Origin: Flavisolibacter sp. | GTDB taxonomy: Bacteria; Bacteroidota; Bacteroidia; Chitinophagales; Chitinophagaceae | DNA: 10,733 nucleotides | Assembly: GCA_013695175.1 (NCBI GenBank) | Contig: JACDAZ010000239.1 | Location: 1 to 10,733, forward strand | Reading direction: 5' to 3' | Part shown: positions 7,785 to 10,733 of the stretch, piece by piece | How positions within the stretch are numbered: the stretch's first letter is position 1 | How the letters are laid out: every line of letters starts with the position of its first letter | Made by a program: the position numbers and the translations under genes | Notes under the pieces: generated by a model | What the model saw: the letters and a program-made list of their open reading frames with translations, nothing else | Told to the model about the DNA's origin: nothing | The model's database searches: none

Positions 7785-7826
7785 GCAATAGCAGGGGCAA
7801 CAATATATTGTAATAATTAAAGTAAA

Positions 7827-8102
7827 TTAATTAGTTCCGCCAATACCTGCAGCCAATAAGCTCTCTTTTGTTATACCGCCTCCCTTGCAACAATCCAACA
7901 ATGCGCCATCAACTGCTACAGCAGGCAATCTTTTCACTCCATATAGTTCTACTTTATCCTGGCATTCCTTGCTTTCGCACTGCTCCACCAGGTCATAAAC
8001 TGTAACCTGACTATCAGTTTCTGATGCAAGTGATTTTACCATATCAACCACCGGATTACAAACAGGGCAACCAGCAGTAAAAATTTCAATTTGTTTTTTC
8101 AT
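7827..8102 (-). CDS. Small thioredoxin-like protein with CPVC active site
   Basis: The 91-residue cytoplasmic protein starts with a beta strand (KQIEIFTA) leading to G-C-P-V-C at 11-15, the redox CxxC of a thioredoxin/glutaredoxin fold. The pre-strand proline is at Pro60 (KRLPAVAVDG), the expected cis-proline. Four more cysteines are present: Cys42 and Cys47 in the middle, and an adjacent pair Cys71-Cys72 in the usual beta4-alpha3 turn (LDCCKGGG). Six cysteines in 91 residues is high for a simple reductase and suggests binding or transfer of a thiophilic metal. It is the last gene of the MerTP cluster, 50 bp after the CsoR-like regulator gene. Similar small thioredoxin-like proteins occur beside metal regulators in many Bacteroidota. 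The role here, thiol reductase or metal chaperone, is inference. Confidence 0.78.
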   Translation of the reverse strand: MKKQIEIFTAGCPVCNPVVDMVKSLASETDSQVTVYDLVEQCESKECQDKVELYGVKRLPAVAVDGALLDCCKGGGITKESLLAAGIGGTN

Positions 8103-8152
8103 AGTTAACTATTTGCAGCAAGATAATCTGGGCCACGGGGTGTTCGCCAAAC

Positions 8153-8524
8153 CTATTCCCTTGCTTTAACATTATTTTTTATCATCCGTTCATTGATACT
8201 TTCCACTTCCTTGATTTTACCTGTTATTTCACTTAATTCAAGATGCGGAAACTTCTCTTGTAAAAAAGCTATTTTTTGGGCATCCTGGCAATTACCGGGG
8301 CATGCTTTAATAACATCTGCAAGTTGAAGGGCAAGGCCTTTTCTCAATACTTCATCAAGTAGTAAAAAATGAGCTTTGTTTAGCGCCTGTTCTGCAGCTT
8401 TAAATTGATTAATAATCTGATCAGGATCTTTGCCTTCTTTAAGCATCTTTTCAATGCCACCCAATTGCCCTTTAATATAGTGTAGCCTTTTAATCACATC
8501 TTCTGTAATATCCTTGGGAACCAT
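8153..8524 (-). CDS. CsoR/RcnR-family (DUF156) regulator lacking the usual metal ligands
   Basis: The 123-residue all-helical protein aligns clearly with the CsoR family. VIKRLHYIKGQLGGIEKML (10-28) is the DNA-contacting first helix, followed by NQFKAAEQAL and the HFLLLDEVLRKG helix. By direct alignment with Mycobacterium tuberculosis CsoR, the three copper ligands Cys36, His61 and Cys65 fall on Pro34, Val59 and Gly63, so the canonical Cys-His-Cys site is absent. Instead two cysteines occur in CPGNC at 75-79, just after the core helices, and the C-terminal tail is longer than in minimal members. The protein may sense something through this pair or be a non-sensing or heteromeric partner; that is inference. 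It precedes the thioredoxin-like gene and follows the GDCCVxC gene after 54 bp containing an inverted repeat and a candidate promoter. Confidence 0.85.
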   Translation of the reverse strand: MVPKDITEDVIKRLHYIKGQLGGIEKMLKEGKDPDQIINQFKAAEQALNKAHFLLLDEVLRKGLALQLADVIKACPGNCQDAQKIAFLQEKFPHLELSEITGKIKEVESINERMIKNNVKARE

Positions 8525-8537
8525 AATAAAAAATAAT

Positions 8538-8554
8538 TTTTACGAAAGGTAAAA
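8538..8554. promoter_or_regulatory. Inverted repeat over a candidate internal promoter before the CsoR-like gene
   Basis: TTTTAC-GAAAG-GTAAAA is a perfect 6-bp inverted repeat with a 5-bp centre, 14 bp upstream of the CsoR-like ATG. Read on the minus strand, it contains TACCTTTC, one base away from the Bacteroidota -7 consensus TAnnTTTG. A TTTG lies 22 bp further upstream, slightly more than the usual spacing to the -33 element. A repressor bound here would block the -7 box, so autoregulation by the CsoR-like protein is plausible. CsoR operators are usually G/C-rich in the centre, which this is not. Confidence 0.4.
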
Positions 8555-8578
8555 GAGGCAATAGGGTATCATCCAAAT

Positions 8579-8788
8579 TTAATTACAACAATTTTTATTT
8601 TGTTGTATTGGCGGACATGGAACTGAGCCAAAGCTGCAAAATACGCAGCAGTCACCTGCCTTTGGCTTTAAAGTTATGCCACACCTTTCACACTTGTAAA
8701 AGTATTGGCAGGCATCAACAGGCATTTTTTCTTCCTTTTTAAAACCACAGAAAGGGCAGGTAAGTAAAGATGTTGTAAGTACTTCCAT
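8579..8788 (-). CDS. GDCCVxC-domain small Cys-rich protein
   Basis: The 69-residue protein has 11 cysteines. Two CxxC pairs (Cys11/Cys14 and Cys33/Cys36) could form a zinc-ribbon-like knuckle. They are followed by GDCCVFC at 46-52 and SVPCPP at 55-60, and the protein ends in a CC pair (67-68). GDCCVxC is the signature of a family known from mercury and other metal-resistance loci, in which some members are selenoproteins; here all the relevant positions are ordinary cysteines. Function is unproven; binding or handing on of thiophilic metal is the usual guess from context. The ATG lies 6 bp after the merTP stop, so translation is probably coupled to MerTP. Confidence 0.82.
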   Translation of the reverse strand: MEVLTTSLLTCPFCGFKKEEKMPVDACQYFYKCERCGITLKPKAGDCCVFCSFGSVPCPPIQQNKNCCN

Positions 8789-8794
8789 TTCTGT

Positions 8795-9409
8795 TTATTT
8801 TACTTCAATGACTTTGTACCCTGTGTTTTCAATAGCAGTTTTTAGCTGGGTTACTGTAGCTTTGGAGCTATCAAACTTTACCATACTGGTGCCTTTATGA
8901 TAAGCAGTTTGCGCATCCATTACTCCGGGCACTTTGTGTAGTTCATTATTTACATGCTCTTCACAACCGGCACAGGTCATGCCTTTAATGTGGAAGGTGG
9001 CTGTCTGTATATTATTGCTTTCCACTACAACTATATTTTGCTTCTCCGGCTTGGGATAAAATAATTTGGCATAGTATGGAAATGCTATCAATCCAATAGC
9101 TGCAATGGTGATGAAGACAAGAAAGGTTCTGGAAGCAAGGAAACTTTTCTGTTCTGTTTCACAACTTTCATCAGGACCGCACACGGCACTTTCTTTTGTG
9201 ATCAGTGAACGATACCAGGCAAAGCTTAAAGTGGCCATTGCTACACCAATCAAAAAAGGTCGTGCCGGTTCTAACCAGGAAAAGGCTGAAGCGGCGCCAC
9301 TTGCTCCTGCTACAATTGCCAGCAGTGGTGAAATGCAACAAAAAGATGCGGCTATGGCAGCCATTATGCTTACGCCTGTTACGGCTTTAGACGTCGTTTC
9401 CTGCTTCAT
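8795..9409 (-). CDS. merTP: Mercuric ion transport fusion protein MerTP
   Basis: The 204-residue protein joins a MerT-type membrane part to a MerP-type HMA domain. Cys24-Cys25 in the first helix (ASFCCISP) and Cys77/Cys83 in the cytoplasmic loop (CGPDESC) sit almost exactly where MerT has Cys24, Cys25, Cys76 and Cys82. Membrane segments are at about 12-36, 50-68 and 95-118. After a short linker, residues about 136-204 form a heavy-metal-associated domain with the GMTCAGC motif at 143-149 (Cys146, Cys149). In known systems MerP/MerT pass Hg(II) inward to cytoplasmic thiols and then to MerA. The fusion is typical of Bacteroidota. The start codon overlaps the end of the ArsR gene by 4 bp (ATGA), so the two are translationally coupled. 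No merA follows in the window, so the substrate and its fate are uncertain. Confidence 0.92.
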   Translation of the reverse strand: MKQETTSKAVTGVSIMAAIAASFCCISPLLAIVAGASGAASAFSWLEPARPFLIGVAMATLSFAWYRSLITKESAVCGPDESCETEQKSFLASRTFLVFITIAAIGLIAFPYYAKLFYPKPEKQNIVVVESNNIQTATFHIKGMTCAGCEEHVNNELHKVPGVMDAQTAYHKGTSMVKFDSSKATVTQLKTAIENTGYKVIEVK

Positions 9410-9777
9410 GCTTTTTGCTTTTTGCGATTAGTAGTGATATGCGCAAACAAGGGTTTAATAATTTCCAGATGCTCTTCTTTTAAAGAGTAATAAATGGTTT
9501 GCCCGGCTCTGCGGGTTTGTAAAAGATTGCCATCTTTTAACTTCCGTAAATGTTGCGACACAGCTGGAATGGTCATTTCTAAAATATCAGCCAGATCGCA
9601 AACACACAATTCATTTTCTTCTTCCAGCAGATAAAGCATTTTTAACCGAACATCATTTCCGGCAAGGCTTAATACATTGCCCAACCTGCTGAAGGATGCT
9701 TCTGCCTTACGCAGACTTTTTTTACACTCATTTATCAATACCTGATCGGCATAGGCACGTATACACGTTTGGTTCAT
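9406..9777 (-). CDS. ArsR/SmtB-family metal-responsive repressor, CadC-like
   Basis: The 123-residue winged-helix protein has ELCVCDLADIL at 56-66 (Cys58, Cys60), the alpha3 metal-sensing motif, then the recognition helix TIPAVSQHLRKL at 69-80 and the wing RRAGQTIYYSL at 89-99. The alignment with staphylococcal CadC is close, including the numbering of Cys58 and Cys60. Two N-terminal cysteines (Cys5, Cys18) could complete a four-thiolate site like that of CadC (Cys7, Cys11), although the spacing differs. Near the C-terminus, EEH (101-103) and His113 resemble the alpha5 zinc-site ligands. It is expected to repress the operon until a thiophilic ion binds. It is the first gene of the cluster, overlaps merTP by 4 bp, and has a palindromic operator just upstream. 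Using an ArsR-type rather than MerR-type regulator for merTP is seen in Bacteroidota. Confidence 0.88.
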   Translation of the reverse strand: MNQTCIRAYADQVLINECKKSLRKAEASFSRLGNVLSLAGNDVRLKMLYLLEEENELCVCDLADILEMTIPAVSQHLRKLKDGNLLQTRRAGQTIYYSLKEEHLEIIKPLFAHITTNRKKQKA

Positions 9778-9782
9778 AGTCG

Positions 9783-9790
9783 CAAAGTTA
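9783..9790 (-). promoter_or_regulatory. Bacteroidota -7 promoter element for the arsR-merTP operon
   Basis: Read on the minus strand, TAACTTTG matches the Bacteroidota -7 consensus TAnnTTTG completely. It ends 5 bp before the arsR ATG, so the transcript would begin at or within a few bases of the start codon and be leaderless or nearly so. No TTG or TTTG is found at the expected -33 spacing; the region upstream is instead occupied by the palindrome. Confidence 0.55.
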
Positions 9791-9795
9791 ATTAT

Positions 9796-9811
9796 TTAAG
9801 CAATTGCTTAA
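9796..9811. promoter_or_regulatory. Palindromic operator for the ArsR-type repressor
   Basis: TTAAGCAATTGCTTAA is a perfect 16-bp palindrome with symmetrical bases continuing after one mismatched pair (TA at 9793-9794 against TA at 9813-9814). It lies 5 bp upstream of the -7 element, in the spacer between the -33 and -7 positions, 18 bp from the arsR start. Position, symmetry and AT-rich flanks fit an ArsR/SmtB operator. A further GCAATT half-site (9817-9822 on the opposite strand) lies next to it. Confidence 0.7.
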
Positions 9812-9874
9812 TTATAAATTGCCTGTAATTAGCCTATGATACAGTAGGTGCCGGAGTAGCGGAGAAAATGTAAA

Positions 9875-10408
9875 TCACCAGCCAACATAAGCCGGTGGTT
9901 TAATATCCTTTAGACGCAGGTAAACAATCAACTGCCCAATATGATGTGTTTGATGGTCATGCATAAGAATTAGAATTTGCCGCCTCGATTTTGGTCCTGC
10001 AAAAAAAGGAACTACTTCGTCTAATTGTTTTGGTATGAGCCGGTAATGAACAGCTAAAGCCGAATCATAAGCAGTGCTGATGGTATTTATAATTGATTGT
10101 TTACTTAAAACATTTGCATCACTTTTACTATTCTGCTTACTTCCTAATAAATAAGCAGAAGAAAGCCAGTTCATATTTTGAGCAACGTGTAACAGTTGTT
10201 CACCAAAAGTCATTTCATCCGCCACCGGTTTAAAATTGTATTGTTCTTCAGGCATTAGCTCTGCTATTTCCAATGTGTAAGTCTTTGCATTCTTCCATTT
10301 TGCTGATAGCTGATTTAGTAAACTATCACTTGTCTGCGCTTTACCATTAATTGAAAACCCTAATGACATTAGCAGGAAAAAAAAAGTGAGTTGTTTGATT
10401 GTATGCAT
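9875..10408 (-). CDS. Exported DinB-family protein
   Basis: The 177-residue protein begins with a signal peptide (hydrophobic residues about 7-19, NGKAQ cleavage region at 21-25) and continues as a four-helix DinB/YfiT-type bundle. The putative metal triad is visible: His74 in GEQLLHVAQN, and His152 and His156 in the HDHQTHHIGQ segment (150-159), matching the family H-x3-H-x2-Q pattern. The family includes divalent-metal-dependent thiol transferases as well as many proteins of unknown role; a periplasmic DinB protein is a common Bacteroidota variant without a defined function. It ends 97 bp before the arsR start and shares its orientation, but the arsR promoter and operator lie between them, so it is probably a separate unit. 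No connection to metal resistance can be inferred beyond proximity. Confidence 0.85.
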   Translation of the reverse strand: MHTIKQLTFFFLLMSLGFSINGKAQTSDSLLNQLSAKWKNAKTYTLEIAELMPEEQYNFKPVADEMTFGEQLLHVAQNMNWLSSAYLLGSKQNSKSDANVLSKQSIINTISTAYDSALAVHYRLIPKQLDEVVPFFAGPKSRRQILILMHDHQTHHIGQLIVYLRLKDIKPPAYVGW

Positions 10409-10477
10409 GATTTATAGTTTAAGAAAAGGTACACTCATTAACGGTTTACCTTTATATGTAGTTAGCGTTTATTCAGT

Positions 10478-10500
10478 CTATTTTCTGGATTTGAAAATAG
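10478..10500. repeat. Inverted repeat, 8-bp arms, 7-bp centre
   Basis: CTATTTTC and GAAAATAG are perfect complements around TGGATTT. Neither side is followed by a T-run, so it does not look like a terminator. It lies about 70 bp upstream of the DinB-type start and could be a repressor operator, or chance in AT-rich DNA. Confidence 0.4.
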
Positions 10501-10551
10501 TGTCTGTTACCGTATCAAATAAAGATTACTGCAGTCTTGGTTTTAAACGTG

Positions 10552-10568
10552 ATGCACAAACTGTGCAT
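10552..10568. repeat. Inverted repeat ATGCACA-AAC-TGTGCAT
   Basis: Two perfect 7-bp arms flank a 3-bp centre, giving a 17-bp near-palindrome of mixed composition that is less likely than an AT-only repeat to arise by chance. No T-run follows it, which argues against a terminator. It may bind a dimeric regulator; no cognate gene is identified. Confidence 0.45.
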
Positions 10569-10682
10569 AATGAACAATAGGCAAAGGCTTGCTGTTTGAT
10601 CCCTACAAGCCACACTCATTTAGAACAAGCAGGTGGCGTTGCTTCCCGGCCCCTGCCTCCCCTGTAATCGAATAAAACGCTT

Positions 10683-10733
10683 TTACCAATGCTGTTTTAA
10701 TAAACCAATAATAACCTCTGCGGGGGCTTTGTC
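10683..10733 (-). CDS. Possible C-terminal end of a further minus-strand gene
   Basis: Reading inward from the right edge on the minus strand, one frame gives 16 codons (DKAPAEVIIGLLKQHW) and TAA at 10683-10685. The residues resemble a C-terminal amphipathic helix and the codons look ordinary. Another frame stays open for 42 codons to 10603 but reads through the G/C-rich stretch and looks less protein-like. The fragment is too short to name a family or to be sure that it is coding. Confidence 0.25.
   Translation of the reverse strand, partial: DKAPAEVIIGLLKQHW

Larger units (their letters stand above)
10409..10682. other. Intergenic region upstream of the DinB-type gene, with two inverted repeats
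   Basis: No convincing gene is seen here. Read leftward, TACCTTTT about 20 bp before the DinB-type ATG is one base off the -7 consensus, and no -33 match was found. Two perfect inverted repeats stand out (listed separately). From about 10605 rightward the base composition shifts, with a run of C/G-rich sequence at 10645-10671 (cccggcccctgcctcccctg and nearby), unlike the surrounding AT-rich DNA. I saw no tRNA, transposase or CRISPR signature. Confidence 0.4.

Noticed and set aside
8795..9409. Classical Tn21-type mer operon
   Set aside because: MerR, MerA and separate merT and merP genes are absent, and no transposon ends, transposase or resolvase were seen.
9105..9431. Plus-strand ORFs opposite merTP
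   Set aside because: They are shadows of the merTP reading frame, which has conserved cysteine motifs; the antisense translations show no recognisable pattern.
10386..10580. 64-codon plus-strand ORF overlapping the DinB-type start
   Set aside because: It overlaps the signal-peptide codons of a well-supported gene, crosses both inverted repeats, and has no domain or promoter support.
1..10733. CRISPR array, tRNA or rRNA genes, insertion sequence
   Set aside because: No regularly spaced repeats, cloverleaf-like segments, rRNA motifs or transposase-like translations were found on reading both strands.

Overview
The window looks like chromosomal DNA from a Bacteroidota bacterium, probably Chitinophagaceae or a relative. 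This rests on the AT-rich base composition, A/T-rich leaders without clear Shine-Dalgarno sites, one good match to the Bacteroidota -7 promoter element (TAnnTTTG), and the character of the proteins. The taxonomic call is inference; no rRNA or tRNA gene is present.

Left part (1-6199): ion homeostasis and envelope. The window opens inside the 3' end of a NhaP2/CvrA-type cation/proton antiporter with its TrkA-C domain. It converges on a ClC-type chloride/proton antiporter. A six-helix voltage-gated-type channel with a non-canonical pore diverges from the ClC gene. Converging on the channel gene is a minus-strand run: an L,D-transpeptidase lipoprotein, a DUF2254 membrane protein and a DUF421 (YetF-like) membrane protein. 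Spacing suggests the last two, and perhaps all three, are co-transcribed.

Middle (6200-7826): a gap with a 46-codon open remnant, an alpha/beta-hydrolase of the haloalkane-dehalogenase/epoxide-hydrolase type, and directly upstream of it a broken gene for an exported Cys-rich repeat protein, interrupted by an in-frame TAA.

Right part (7827-9777): a compact five-gene thiophilic-metal cluster on the minus strand. In transcription order it holds an ArsR/SmtB repressor with CadC-like cysteines, a MerT-MerP fusion (MerTP), a small GDCCVxC protein, a CsoR-fold regulator lacking the standard Cys-His-Cys metal site, and a Cys-rich thioredoxin-like protein. A 16-bp perfect palindrome lies upstream of arsR beside a -7 box; a second inverted repeat overlaps a candidate internal promoter before the CsoR-like gene. 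No mercuric reductase (merA) or organomercurial lyase is in the window, so the fate of imported metal is the main open question. The cluster appears less AT-rich than the left part, consistent with acquisition, but I did not compute this.

Far right (9875-10733): an exported DinB-family protein, then a 325-bp gap with two perfect inverted repeats and possibly the last codons of another minus-strand gene at the edge.
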